A stretch of DNA of 34,743 bases. Source: Betaproteobacteria bacterium (lineage in GTDB: Bacteria > Pseudomonadota > Gammaproteobacteria > Burkholderiales > Burkholderiaceae_C). The translations under genes were made by a program, and so were the position numbers. Positions within the stretch are counted from its first letter, which is position 1. Each line of letters begins with the position of its first letter. Shown here piece after piece: positions 1 to 8,772 of the stretch. The stretch covers positions 1 through 34,743 of the forward strand of contig JANYKR010000063.1 of assembly GCA_025358155.1 (NCBI GenBank), read 5' to 3'. The notes under the pieces were generated by a model. The model was not told the DNA's origin and did no database searches. It worked only from the letters and a program-made list of their open reading frames with translations.

Positions 1-3000
1 GTCGGCAAAACCCACCAGGGTCTCGACAGCCGGCGCCGTGAGGGCAGCGCCTTCAGCGCTCAAGACCTCGACCGAGCTCTCCAGCCGGTGGGCCAGCTCA
101 CCCAGGCGCATCGCACCCGCCAACCGGGCACCGCCCTTGAAGGTGTGCAAGCTGCGCATGCAGGCCGAGGCGGCCTCACGCTCGCTGGGCCGCCGCGCCC
201 AGTCGCGCAAGCGAGACTGCAACTGGGGCAGTAATTCCTGAGCCTCTTCGACAAAAAACGGGAACAGCTCGGCGTCGATGACATCGATCTGGTCGATGTC
301 CTCGTCGAAACCGGTGGCGGTGCCGCGTGGGCGCACCACGGGTGCCGGCTGCTGCAGCGCCTCGAAAGGCAGCAAGGCGGCGCGGCCCAGGACGCCGGCC
401 GCGACCTCGTGCGGCACAGCAACCGGCGCGGCAACTCCCAAGGGCGCGGGCTGCACCGGGGCCAGATCGGCGACCGGCTCGGCTCCGACTTTGATCGCGG
501 GCTCGGCAGTGTCATGGGCGTCGGCAGTGTCGGGGGCGTCGGCAGCGTCGGGGGCGCTGTGCGACAACACTTGCAGCGCCTGCAACAGCTCGGCGTCTGG
601 ACTGTGCAGAAAGCCGGCCGCAAACAGATGCAGCAAGCGCCGAATCTCTTCGGCCGCCCGGTTGAAGTGCAGCGCTTCGTCACCCCGGCCCTGGCCACGC
701 AAATTGGAGCGGTCGAGCGCGTGCTCGAGCTCACGCCCGAGCTGAGACAGGTCGGTATAGCCCACCGCGCCCGAACTGCCGGCCAGCGAATGGGCCAGCG
801 CCACGGCGGCGTCGCCTACCGGGCGGTGCTGCTCCAGCGTCCATTCGGCCAACTCGATCCCCAAGCGGCGCGACAACTCATCGGCCTCGTTGAGGTAAAT
901 GTTGAACAAGGGGATACCGATGCGCAGCGACCCGATCTGGCGATAGGCTTCGGCATCGGCGACAACCGAGCTGCCAGCCGCGGCCTCGGCAGCGGTTTCA
1001 GCCGGGGCGACAAATCCGGCTTCGACAGGTGGCGCCTGCGTCTCGGCTTGGGGTGCCGGGACCGGCGCCAGGTCGAGCGCCAGGTCCAGCGCCTGCGTCA
1101 GGCTGGACGGCAGCTCAGGCTCAAGCGCCGGCAAGGCAGGCAAATCGAGCAGCAAGTCAGGCGCCGGCGCACTGTCCGGGTCGCCGAATGCGGCGCCGAA
1201 GTCAAGGTCGAGATCCAGCTCGATGGCCTCGGCCACCTCGATCATCGGTTCGGCGGCTGCGCCCGACACCGCCGGCACCGCCAGCTCCTCGTCGTCGAGT
1301 GCCGCCAGGTCGAGTTCAGGCAATTCAGGCTCAACCCCACTCACCACGGCGGGTCCAGCGCTGGCGGCGAAAGCGGGCGCGGCCTCTGGCGCAGGGGCTA
1401 ACGGAGGCAAGGACGCGAAGTCGAGGTCCGTGGCCAAGGGCAGGTCCGGCACGCGGTCGAGCAGGCCCCGGCGGTCCGTCGAAGCGGGTTCGGCCAGGCC
1501 GGGCTCCAGGTCAAGCTGCAAGCCGGCGAACCCGCTGGGCTCGGCCGCCGAGTCCAGCGCAAGCTCGGGCGCCGAATCGGGCGCAGCCACGGCTGCGGGC
1601 AAGGCGGGCGGGATGGCCAGAGGTTCGACGGCCGGAGGTTCGACGGGCAGCGGTTCGACGGCCAGGGGTTCGAGGGTCAAAGGCTCATGGGCCGATGAAT
1701 CGACCGGCACAGCCGGCATAGGCACGGTGCCAGACAGCGGCAGATGCCGGTGCCCGGCGCGCAGCGACTCGGCCGCTTGCACCAGCAAGTCGGCATGGAA
1801 GGCGCTGGCGTCGCCATCCGCCAATGCCTGCACCCAGCGCTCGAAGTAGCCGCAGGCGTCGGCACTGAACTCGCGCAGTTCGCGGTCGGCACTGGCACCG
1901 GGTTCGGCCAGGCAGGCGTTGTAGAGCTGCTCACACGCCCAGGCAGCGTCTCCAAAAGGGCCCAGACCGATCATCCGGGCACTGCCCTTGAGCGTGTGAA
2001 AAGCGCGGCGCACGGTGCTGAGCGCGGGCCGGTCATCGTGGCGGGCTTGCAGCTCGGCCAGCGACTGGCGGGCGAATGCCAGTACCTCTCGCGCTTCGTC
2101 GAGAAACACTTCACGCATTTCAGGGTCGTCTTCCAGACCGCTGACCCAGACCGCAGGCGGCGCTTCGGCCGTTGGCATCGGCGCGGCCGGTGCGGCTGCC
2201 GACAGCGCGCCGCCCGATGCCGTGGTCTGCGGCTGGGCCGATCGAGCCGGTGCGTCCAGGTCAAGCATCGGCAGGCCGTGATTGCCCAGCAGATTCGGCG
2301 GGCCCGTGGCCACGCCCAACCCAGCCGGACGGGCCGTCGACCTTTCAGCCGCCGAGTTGGCGCCCCCGGTGCCGCGCTGGGTTGCGCGGGCCTGCTTGAC
2401 GATGCGGTCAAAATCCAGCGTGACCGCGAGTGCGTCGGTGTCGGGCTGGCCACGCGGGTCTTCGTCAGCGGTGGTCTCCAGCGCGTCGAAGCCGGTCGGC
2501 CGGTCTTCGCGGGCCATCACCGCAGCCAGGCTGCCGGTCTCGGGGTCGAAGCGGAACAGCGACTTGGCCATCTGCGGCTGCACGCTGACCATGTCAATCA
2601 AAAAGCTCAGCGAGCCCAGGTTGTCGGCCAGGCGATCAAAGGTGCCGGTCTCGATGGCATGCTGCGGGTTGACCTCGGTATTGGCCAGCGCGTCGACATC
2701 GTCGCGCATGCGCAGCACGGCCTGCGAGGCTTGGTCCAGCCCGAGCACCGACAACACACCGCGCATGGCCGAGAGTTGGGCCGGCACCGGAATCAGCAGC
2801 TCGCGGTGGGCCGGATCGCGGAAGTACAGATCGATGTTCTTCTCGACCTCGGACAGCGACACGCGCAACTCCTGCACCACGCTGCCCATGGTCTGGCGGT
2901 CGGAGACGCGGCGGTAGAGCTCCTCCATCCAGAGCTCGAGCGTGCCAGGGTCTCGGGCCTGGCGTACCGAGTCGATGCGTTGGGCCAGGCGGTGGATGCG

Positions 3001-4362
3001 CTGGGCGCCGTCGGGGTGGTCGAACTCCCCGTCATCCAGCGAGGCATCGATGTAGAGCAGCGCGGTGGCCACTTCCATCGCCAACTCGGCTGGTGGCTCG
3101 GCGCCGGTGGCGGCGGTGTGGGCTGCCGCCACCTGCAGCGCCCGACCCAGCACGCCGCCGTCAGGATACAGCCGGGTGAGTGAGTCACTGACCAGTGCAA
3201 ACTGCTCGGACAGGCCGCCCAGGCGTGCCAGGTCACCGCCGGCCACGGCCGACCAGACTTCTTTGGCAGCGGTCACGCGCTTGCGCGCCTGCGCCACCCA
3301 GGCCGGGTCAAATCGGCCGAGTCGGGGCTGGTCGTAATCGACCGCCGGCATGCCGCCCAGGTCATAGGCCCGGCGCACTGCGGCCAGGCGCGGTCCGACC
3401 GGCCGCTCCACCTGGGGTGTGGCCTGGCCGCAGAAGAACAACAAGTCATGCGCCAGTCGCTCGGACGGTTCGGCCTGGTCGCCAGCCCGCAACTGCGCCA
3501 GCAGCTTGGAGCCCACGCGCTTGCTGTAGGCATCTGACCGCAGCAAGCCGTCGGCCTGAGCCTCGAAGAACGCCGCCGCCAGCTGCCACAGCGTGCTCAA
3601 TCGCCGACGGCCTGCGGTCTGCGCCACAGGCCTTGTACCGTTGACGACGCCAGCGTCATCACCCGCGCCATCACCCGCGCCATCAACATCGACATCACCT
3701 GCGCCATTTGCCCCCCCTGCACCGCGGGCCAGCCCGGCAAACAGCTCGCTCATGCGAGCGGCCACGCTGGGTGGCGCGCCGCGCATCTGGGCCAGCAGAT
3801 CGGCCTCGATGCGGCCCACGGTTTCGTCGTCGGCCAGACGCGGCGGGGCAGTGCTGTCGTCTGGCAGCAGGCGCCAGGACCACTCAACCGACCAGAGATC
3901 GGCCGGGTGGGCCCGCGTGACACCGGCCAGCTCCTGCAGGGCGCGGTACTGCGGAAACAGCGCCAGTGTCGACACCGGCGTGCCGGCCAAACGTCGGCCA
4001 ATGAAGTCGAGCACCGCAAACGAGCCCTGCTCGAGGGTGTCGGCTGCGGCCGTGGTGATCAGCTTGGGCCGGGCGCTCAGGCGCAGCAGCGCGGCTTCGG
4101 CCGCGCGCAACAATTCGGCGGGCCGGCTCAGGCCCACCAGCTCCAGCACGCCCACGCTCTGGTGCAGCTGGCTGCGCGCCTGGCGCAGCACAGCGGGATC
4201 CACCGTGTCGAGATCGGCCGCCTGCGACTGCTCCTTGAGGTAGCGCCGCAAGGCCTTGTTGGCCAACTCCAGCGACCGCCGCAACTCCTCCTGCACCCAG
4301 GACAGGGCGCTCAGGTCGTCCGCCTGAACCGGGTTGACCACCGGACCGTTGCTCAAAGCCAT
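1..4362 (-). CDS. chpA: ChpA/PilL-type chemotaxis histidine kinase, N-terminal part (runs off left edge)
   Basis: The frame is open from an ATG at 4362 to base 1 (1454 codons, no stop), so the 3' end with the kinase and receiver domains lies outside. This should be the CheA-like hub of the Pil-Chp system that controls type IV pilus motility. Five Hpt-like helices can be read. At His67 (HQSVG) and Ser531 (SAMRG) the motif is degenerate. At His789 (HTLKG) and His1406 (HTFKG) it is intact. At His1191 (HSLAG) the His is kept but the Lys is Ala. The linkers are Ala/Pro/Glu/Leu/Asp rich, including a VEPLx pentapeptide repeat near residues 890-914. The start lies 38 bp after the pilJ stop, so the genes should be co-transcribed; no pilK lies between them. 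Multiple Hpt/Xpt domains are known for ChpA of Pseudomonas. Family is secure; which His residues accept phosphate is inference. Confidence 0.92.
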   Translation of the reverse strand, partial: MALSNGPVVNPVQADDLSALSWVQEELRRSLELANKALRRYLKEQSQAADLDTVDPAVLRQARSQLHQSVGVLELVGLSRPAELLRAAEAALLRLSARPKLITTAAADTLEQGSFAVLDFIGRRLAGTPVSTLALFPQYRALQELAGVTRAHPADLWSVEWSWRLLPDDSTAPPRLADDETVGRIEADLLAQMRGAPPSVAARMSELFAGLARGAGGANGAGDVDVDGAGDGAGDDAGVVNGTRPVAQTAGRRRLSTLWQLAAAFFEAQADGLLRSDAYSKRVGSKLLAQLRAGDQAEPSERLAHDLLFFCGQATPQVERPVGPRLAAVRRAYDLGGMPAVDYDQPRLGRFDPAWVAQARKRVTAAKEVWSAVAGGDLARLGGLSEQFALVSDSLTRLYPDGGVLGRALQVAAAHTAATGAEPPAELAMEVATALLYIDASLDDGEFDHPDGAQRIHRLAQRIDSVRQARDPGTLELWMEELYRRVSDRQTMGSVVQELRVSLSEVEKNIDLYFRDPAHRELLIPVPAQLSAMRGVLSVLGLDQASQAVLRMRDDVDALANTEVNPQHAIETGTFDRLADNLGSLSFLIDMVSVQPQMAKSLFRFDPETGSLAAVMAREDRPTGFDALETTADEDPRGQPDTDALAVTLDFDRIVKQARATQRGTGGANSAAERSTARPAGLGVATGPPNLLGNHGLPMLDLDAPARSAQPQTTASGGALSAAAPAAPMPTAEAPPAVWVSGLEDDPEMREVFLDEAREVLAFARQSLAELQARHDDRPALSTVRRAFHTLKGSARMIGLGPFGDAAWACEQLYNACLAEPGASADRELREFSADACGYFERWVQALADGDASAFHADLLVQAAESLRAGHRHLPLSGTVPMPAVPVDSSAHEPLTLEPLAVEPLPVEPPAVEPLAIPPALPAAVAAPDSAPELALDSAAEPSGFAGLQLDLEPGLAEPASTDRRGLLDRVPDLPLATDLDFASLPPLAPAPEAAPAFAASAGPAVVSGVEPELPELDLAALDDEELAVPAVSGAAAEPMIEVAEAIELDLDLDFGAAFGDPDSAPAPDLLLDLPALPALEPELPSSLTQALDLALDLAPVPAPQAETQAPPVEAGFVAPAETAAEAAAGSSVVADAEAYRQIGSLRIGIPLFNIYLNEADELSRRLGIELAEWTLEQHRPVGDAAVALAHSLAGSSGAVGYTDLSQLGRELEHALDRSNLRGQGRGDEALHFNRAAEEIRRLLHLFAAGFLHSPDAELLQALQVLSHSAPDAADAPDTADAHDTAEPAIKVGAEPVADLAPVQPAPLGVAAPVAVPHEVAAGVLGRAALLPFEALQQPAPVVRPRGTATGFDEDIDQIDVIDAELFPFFVEEAQELLPQLQSRLRDWARRPSEREAASACMRSLHTFKGGARLAGAMRLGELAHRLESSVEVLSAEGAALTAPAVETLVGFAD
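1621..1695 (-). repeat. 15-bp in-frame tandem repeat inside chpA
   Basis: Five consecutive 15-bp units (1621, 1636, 1651, 1666, 1681) with plus-strand consensus AGGTTCGACGGCCAG lie in the linker between two Hpt domains. In the gene's frame they encode pentapeptides of the VEPLA/VEPPA/LEPLT type. The unit length is a multiple of three, so copy-number change would alter linker length without a frameshift. The first three units are the most alike; units 4 and 5 have diverged. Confidence 0.85.
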
Positions 4363-4400
4363 GTCGCTTGCCGCCGTCGCCCGTTCGCCCGTGCTGCCGT

Positions 4401-6794
4401 TCAGACAATCTTGAAGCGCGACACCGACTGCCTCAGCTCCTCCGCCGCGCGCGAGAGCTCACGCACCATCTGAGCCGTCGAGCGCGTGCCCTCGCCGGTC
4501 TGCTCGGTGACGGCAAAGATGTGCTGGATGTTGCTGGCCACCACGTTGGCCGAGCTGGCCTCGCTGGAGGCTTGCACCGAGATGCTCTGGATCAGCTCGG
4601 CCAGTTGCCGGGTGACGCGGTCGATGTCGCCCAGTGCCGACCCGGCAGCATCCGACAGCCGCGCACCATCGACCACACCCTGGGTCGAGCGCGCCATGGC
4701 CGCCACTGCATCCTGGGTGTCGGTCTGGATGGTCTTGACCAGGGCCGAGATCTGGCGGGTGGCGTCTGCCGAGCGTTCGGCCAGGCGCTGCACTTCTTCA
4801 GCCACGACCGAAAAGCCCCTGCCAGCCTCGCCGGCCGAAGCCGCCTGAATCGCAGCGTTGAGCGCCAGCACGTTGGTCTGCTCGGTGATGTCCGAGATCA
4901 GCTCGGTGATCTCGCCAATCTCCTGCGAAGACTCGCCCAGCCGCTTGATGCGTTTGGAGGTCTCCTGGATCTGGTCGCGGATGGCGTTCATGCCGCCGAT
5001 CGAGTTTTGCACCGCGCCCAGGCCGGATTCGGCCGCGCGCAGCGATTGCCGCGCTACCTGGGCCGACTGCTGCGCCTGGGCTGACACGCTGTTGATCCGT
5101 GCGGCCATTTGCAGCACCGATTCGCCGGTCTCGCGGATATCACGCAGTTGCTCGTCCGAGGCGGCCAGCAACTCGACCGAAGTGGTCTCGACCTGGCTGG
5201 TGGTCACGGTCACCCGGCCGGCGGTGTCTTGCACCTGCGAGACCAGCGAGCGCAACTCTTCAACGGTGTAGTTGACCGAGTCGGCAATCGCGCCAGTGAT
5301 GTCCTCGGTGACCGTGGCTTGCTGGGTAAGGTCGCCCTCGGCCACCGACTGCAACTCGTTCATCAGCCGCAAAATTGCCGCCTGGTTGGCGTCATTGACC
5401 CGCTTGGCCTCTTGTTCCTGGCGCTCGGCCTCCAGCCGCTGGGCCTCGGCCACGCCGGCACGCTGGGCCTGGTCGGTGACATAGAGCTGCAGCAGGCCCC
5501 AGCCGCCCGCCACCACCAGGGCCAGTGCAAACAGCATGCCCAGGCCGTGCGCAATGTGAAATCCGCCCTGCGTCGTCAACACGTCCTGTACCGACTGCAG
5601 GCCCTTGCGCAGCGGCTCGCTGTCGGCCACCACCACCACCTGGGCGTCACGTGCGCTGACCAGGCCTTGCAGGTTGCCGAGCATCGCACTGGCCTGCACT
5701 TTTGTCTGCTCATACTGCTTGAGCAGGCCTTGCAGACGCTCCTTGGTCTGGGGGTCTTTAGTGCCGGGCAGGCGCAATTCGGCATTGCCGTTGATCAGGC
5801 CCTCGGTGATTTCGCGGAAGCTGTTCAGGTCTTTGCCGAGCAAAAACACTGCCTCCGAGCTGACCCCCTCCATCGTCAAAAATTCATTGGCGCTCTTGCC
5901 GATGCGCTGGGTCAGCATCACCAATTGACCGGCCTGTGACAGCTCACTGGCCGAGGCGCCCTGCTGTGCCTTGAGCGCGGCCACCGCCTCCGCCGACTCC
6001 AGCAGTTCGGCAGCCTGACTGTTGAGGGTGCGCAGGGCCTGGCTCACCTGCACCAGTGTCTTCTGCTGGGCCAGCAGCAAACCGGCGTTCTTCTCGGCGC
6101 GGTCGACCAGGGGCATCAGCGGCTCCAGCAGCGGCTGAACCTCGGCCGGTGCAGCGGCGAGGCCGGCGCTGCCGTCCTTGAGCGCACGGGCGTTGGCAGC
6201 CATCACGCTGGTGGCCTCCTTGATTTCAGCAAAGGACGCGGCGGTGCCGCCCATCGCCTGCGACACGGCTTTGGCCAGCCGCTGCGACTGCATCTGGGCC
6301 TGGCCGGTGGCGCCAAGCTGGCTGGCGCTGCGGCTTGACGAGGTCAGCGCAACCACTGTCACCAGTGCCAGCAGCAACACGCCCAGCAGCACGGCGGCGC
6401 CCAGAATGCGCTGCTGCTCTGGCACCGGCCGCTGACCAATCAGGGGCAGGCCAGGGCTGGTGTCAGCGTCAGTGGTAGCGGCGGCCAGGCCGGCCGCTCC
6501 TGCAGCCAGTCCCATGCCGGCAGCCAGTGCGCCCATCGAGCGCGAATCGACAAAATCATTGAGCTGCCCGGACGGAGGCAGCTCGGAGATGATCGATTGG
6601 CCGTGCCCCGTGTGGGGCAACACCGCGTGCACGGTACTGGCACTCAGGTCGGCGGGCCGGCTGCCTAGGCCGATCAACGCGGTGGCGTCGTCGGCCTCCC
6701 CGGCGGCCTGCAACTCGTCAAAGTTGGTCGGCACGCGCGCGCCGTCAGCATCAACCACCGGTCGCTTGTTCTTGAGTCGGTCCAGCAAGCCCAT
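4401..6794 (-). CDS. pilJ: PilJ, methyl-accepting chemotaxis receptor of the Pil-Chp system
   Basis: This 797-aa protein is the sensory receptor feeding ChpA through PilI. Residues 131-150 and about 417-438 are membrane segments bounding a periplasmic sensory region. A HAMP-like stretch follows, then a long coiled-coil signalling domain with the diagnostic hairpin ([17 protein letters not shown] and [18 protein letters not shown]). It ends in RFKIV. An N-terminal extension of about 130 residues precedes the first membrane helix and holds an Ala/Gly-rich hydrophobic patch at about 88-107; P. aeruginosa PilJ is shorter (about 680 aa) and lacks it. I chose the ATG at 6794 because GAGGGG lies 5 nt upstream; a GTG one codon earlier is possible but too close to that ribosome site. 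It sits between pilI and chpA, with 59 bp to pilI. Confidence 0.95.
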   Translation of the reverse strand: MGLLDRLKNKRPVVDADGARVPTNFDELQAAGEADDATALIGLGSRPADLSASTVHAVLPHTGHGQSIISELPPSGQLNDFVDSRSMGALAAGMGLAAGAAGLAAATTDADTSPGLPLIGQRPVPEQQRILGAAVLLGVLLLALVTVVALTSSSRSASQLGATGQAQMQSQRLAKAVSQAMGGTAASFAEIKEATSVMAANARALKDGSAGLAAAPAEVQPLLEPLMPLVDRAEKNAGLLLAQQKTLVQVSQALRTLNSQAAELLESAEAVAALKAQQGASASELSQAGQLVMLTQRIGKSANEFLTMEGVSSEAVFLLGKDLNSFREITEGLINGNAELRLPGTKDPQTKERLQGLLKQYEQTKVQASAMLGNLQGLVSARDAQVVVVADSEPLRKGLQSVQDVLTTQGGFHIAHGLGMLFALALVVAGGWGLLQLYVTDQAQRAGVAEAQRLEAERQEQEAKRVNDANQAAILRLMNELQSVAEGDLTQQATVTEDITGAIADSVNYTVEELRSLVSQVQDTAGRVTVTTSQVETTSVELLAASDEQLRDIRETGESVLQMAARINSVSAQAQQSAQVARQSLRAAESGLGAVQNSIGGMNAIRDQIQETSKRIKRLGESSQEIGEITELISDITEQTNVLALNAAIQAASAGEAGRGFSVVAEEVQRLAERSADATRQISALVKTIQTDTQDAVAAMARSTQGVVDGARLSDAAGSALGDIDRVTRQLAELIQSISVQASSEASSANVVASNIQHIFAVTEQTGEGTRSTAQMVRELSRAAEELRQSVSRFKIV

Positions 6795-6853
6795 CACGTC
6801 CCCTCTTCTGTCGGGCCGCTGGCCCTAAATCCGCCCGGCAGCGGTAAGTAAGC

Positions 6854-7384
6854 TCATGCGCTGATTGCCAGAAACTGAGGCAACTTGGCCAGCTCGGCGA
6901 GATCGATTTCCTGCCACACCCGACCCGCCGCATCCTGCCAGCGCGCCGCCGCAAAGGCCGGTCGCGCCGCATTGTCATCGCTTTCAAGCACCGTCTGCAG
7001 GTCGGCGGCGTGGCGCAAGCCCTCCAGCCGGTCTACCAGCAGGGTACTGTTGACCTCGAGCGCGCTGTTGAAGGCCAGCAGCCGCGCTGTTGGCACCGGG
7101 CCCTGCGGTGCTTGCCTGCGCAGGCCCAGGAAGATGCCCAGGTCTACCACGGTGTAGACCCCGCCCCGCAGGTTGACCACGCCGGCCAGCCAGGGCTGGG
7201 TGTAGGGCACGGGCTGCAGCACGTCGAGCTTGAAGATTTCACCGGCCTGGTGCAGCGCGATCAGCAAGCCGTGGCCAGCGCAATCCACGGCCAGCCAGGA
7301 CACACCGGGCTGCTCGGTGCGCACCTGCCTCATGCGTTCGGCCAGGCGGGTCTGCAAGTCGCGCAGCGCTTGTTTGTTGGCCAT
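6854..7384 (-). CDS. pilI: PilI, CheW-like coupling protein
   Basis: This 176-aa single-domain CheW-type protein should link receptor PilJ to kinase ChpA at the cell pole. Recognisable CheW features are the segment LAGVVNLRGGVYTVVDLG at about residues 87-104 and the surrounding beta-barrel pattern. The first 25 residues form a charged helix (ALRDLQTRLAERMRQVR). The gene follows pilH after 66 bp and precedes pilJ, the usual order. Nothing is missing or fused. Identification rests on the CheW motif plus context; a general CheW for flagellar chemotaxis is less likely because the neighbours are pil genes. Confidence 0.93.
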   Translation of the reverse strand: MANKQALRDLQTRLAERMRQVRTEQPGVSWLAVDCAGHGLLIALHQAGEIFKLDVLQPVPYTQPWLAGVVNLRGGVYTVVDLGIFLGLRRQAPQGPVPTARLLAFNSALEVNSTLLVDRLEGLRHAADLQTVLESDDNAARPAFAAARWQDAAGRVWQEIDLAELAKLPQFLAISA

Positions 7385-7450
7385 GGGCGGGTCGGCTCGG
7401 GCGGGGCTGAAGCTGGGGCGGGCTAAGACGCTGAGCCGGCTGGGCGCCGC

Positions 7451-7816
7451 TCAGTCAAAATTCTTGATCTTGGCGATCAGCTCTTGCGCCTGTACTGGCT
7501 TGACGACGTAGTCGCGGGCACCTTGGCGCATGCCCCAGACCCGGTCGGTCTCCTGGTTCTTGCTGGTGCACAGAATCACCGGCAGGCCGGCAAAACGCGG
7601 GTCCCGAGTGATGGCGCGGGTGAGCTGGAACCCGTTCTGGCCCGGCATCACCACGTCCATCAGCACGAGATCGGGTTTTTCTTCGGCCAGGCGCTTGAGT
7701 GCCTCCTCACCGCTCTCTGCGGTGCGCACCGCGTAGCCGTGCTTGAGCAGCAACTCGGACAGCACATGCAACTCGGTTTTCGAGTCATCGACCAGCAAGA
7801 TCTTGTGTACAGCCAT
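7451..7816 (-). CDS. pilH: PilH, single-domain response regulator
   Basis: This CheY-like receiver is 121 aa with no output domain. Visible catalytic residues are the acidic pair Asp10-Asp11, phospho-acceptor Asp54 (LVLMDVVMPG), Thr84 and Lys106 (YVVKPV). In the Pil-Chp system PilH opposes or drains phosphate from PilG and favours pilus retraction. I chose ATG 7816 (MAVHKILLVDD) because AGGAG lies 8 nt upstream and the receiver fold starts immediately. A longer reading to 7879 adds 21 residues unlike the family. It lies 105 bp downstream of pilG. PilH versus PilG is assigned from gene order and similarity (TSKNQETDRVWGMRQGA is PilH-like). Confidence 0.93.
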   Translation of the reverse strand: MAVHKILLVDDSKTELHVLSELLLKHGYAVRTAESGEEALKRLAEEKPDLVLMDVVMPGQNGFQLTRAITRDPRFAGLPVILCTSKNQETDRVWGMRQGARDYVVKPVQAQELIAKIKNFD

Positions 7817-7921
7817 GGTGCATTCTCCTGCTTGCCCGGCGCCCGATGGCAGACTCGCCGGATCGCTCAGATTGAACATTGTGACCCGACTTGGCGAAAC
7901 CGCAGCCCGGCCTGGTTCAGC

Positions 7922-8368
7922 TCAGCGTTTGCTGGCCGCCACCACCGGCTCGGCGGCAGCTTGCGGCGCAACACGGCCCCCAAACTGCTGCACCGCGCGC
8001 AGCAACTGGTCCTTGGTAAACGGCTTGGTGAGGTAGTCCTCCGAGCCCACCATGCGGCCGCGTGCCTTGTCGAACAAACCATCCTTGGATGACAGCATGA
8101 TCACCGGCACATGGGCAAAACGCGGGTTGCGTTTGATGATCGCGCAGGTCTGGTAGCCGTCGAGCCGGGGCATCAGGATGTCGCAGAAGATCAGCTGCGG
8201 TGCATGGTCGTTGATCTTGGCCAACGCATCAAAACCGTCCTCGGCCAGCACCACTTCATGCCCACCCTGGCGCAAAAAAATCTCGGCGCTGCGCCGGATA
8301 GTGTTGCTGTCATCGATCACCAGCACCTTGGTCGCTGCAGCCGGGGCTGCGGCTTGGGGTTCATCCAC
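7922..8368 (-). CDS. pilG: PilG, single-domain response regulator
   Basis: This 148-aa CheY-like protein has an Ala/Pro-rich N-terminal lead (1-13), acidic pair Asp19-Asp20, phospho-acceptor Asp63 (LIFCDILMPRLDGY), Ser93 and Lys115 (YLTKPF). In characterised species PilG promotes pilus extension when phosphorylated by ChpA. The C-terminus carries an extra Ala-rich tail of about 20 residues (AAAEPVVAASKR). It lies 78 bp after rubredoxin and is the second gene of the operon. The motif SSKDGLFDKARGRMVGSEDY is typical of PilG. Confidence 0.94.
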   Translation of the reverse strand: MDEPQAAAPAAATKVLVIDDSNTIRRSAEIFLRQGGHEVVLAEDGFDALAKINDHAPQLIFCDILMPRLDGYQTCAIIKRNPRFAHVPVIMLSSKDGLFDKARGRMVGSEDYLTKPFTKDQLLRAVQQFGGRVAPQAAAEPVVAASKR

Positions 8369-8446
8369 GTCGGCTCCTCGGCGGTGCTGATGGGTGCTGC
8401 AGGTGCAGCCGGACCTTGCGGTCGGCCGGCCAGCCGATGGGCAGGA

Positions 8447-8620
8447 TCAAACCTGAACCATCTCGAAGTCTTCCTTGCGGGCACCGCATTCCGGACAAGT
8501 CCAGTTCATCGAGACATCGGCCCAGGCCGTGCCGGGCGCAATGCCATGTTCGGCATCGCCGACGGCCTCGTCGTAGATCCAGCCGCAGATCAGGCACATC
8601 CAGGTACGGGGTTCGGTCAC
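8447..8620 (-). CDS. Rubredoxin
   Basis: This 57-aa mononuclear iron electron carrier has both Cys pairs: CLIC at 9-12 and CPEC at 42-45, with GWIYDEAVG and WTCPECGARKEDFEM, all hallmarks of rubredoxin. The start is a GTG at 8620, giving (M)TEPRTWMC; an internal ATG at residue 8 would remove residues before the first Cys pair. No strong ribosome site is visible before the GTG. It is the first gene of the minus-strand pil-chp operon, a neighbourhood common in betaproteobacteria. Whether it serves pilus control or is only a passenger cannot be told from sequence. Confidence 0.93.
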   Translation of the reverse strand: MTEPRTWMCLICGWIYDEAVGDAEHGIAPGTAWADVSMNWTCPECGARKEDFEMVQV

Positions 8621-8636
8621 GTTTTTAGGCAGATCA

Positions 8637-8659
8637 CTACAATGAAGCGATCATTGTAG
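8637..8659. promoter_or_regulatory. Perfect 9+9 bp palindrome in the divergent spacer
   Basis: CTACAATGA at 8637-8645 is repeated as its exact reverse complement at 8651-8659, with a 5-nt spacer AGCGA. Each arm holds TACAAT, a good -10 hexamer, reading outward on each strand. It sits between the rubredoxin-pil operon (start 8620) and the ThiD-like gene (start 8773). It could be an operator, a pair of overlapping divergent -10 boxes, or both. Confidence 0.6.
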
Positions 8660-8679
8660 CCACGCCGTTTTGGCGTCAA
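8653..8679 (-). promoter_or_regulatory. Candidate sigma-70 promoter for rubredoxin-pilGHIJ-chpA
   Basis: On the minus strand TTGACG (8679-8674) is followed after 15 bp by TACAAT (8658-8653). Both hexamers are close to consensus but the spacing is shorter than the usual 16-18 bp. Transcription would start near 8646, leaving a leader of about 26 nt before the rubredoxin GTG. The -10 lies in the right arm of the palindrome. Confidence 0.5.
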
Positions 8680-8772
8680 GCCGGGTTGCGGCCGCGTGGC
8701 TTCATGTTGTTTCAGTTTCTTGAGGTCGCTGGCAATTCCGACCCTGTAGCCCGATTTTTCACGGATCCGTTC

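Noticed and set aside
1744-3183. 479-codon plus-strand frame and several shorter ones within 1-4362
   Set aside because: They lie opposite the uninterrupted ChpA frame with its Hpt motifs, which explains the region.
6795-6797. GTG as the pilJ start
   Set aside because: It would lie only 2 nt after GAGGGG; the ATG one codon later has better spacing and fits family N-termini.
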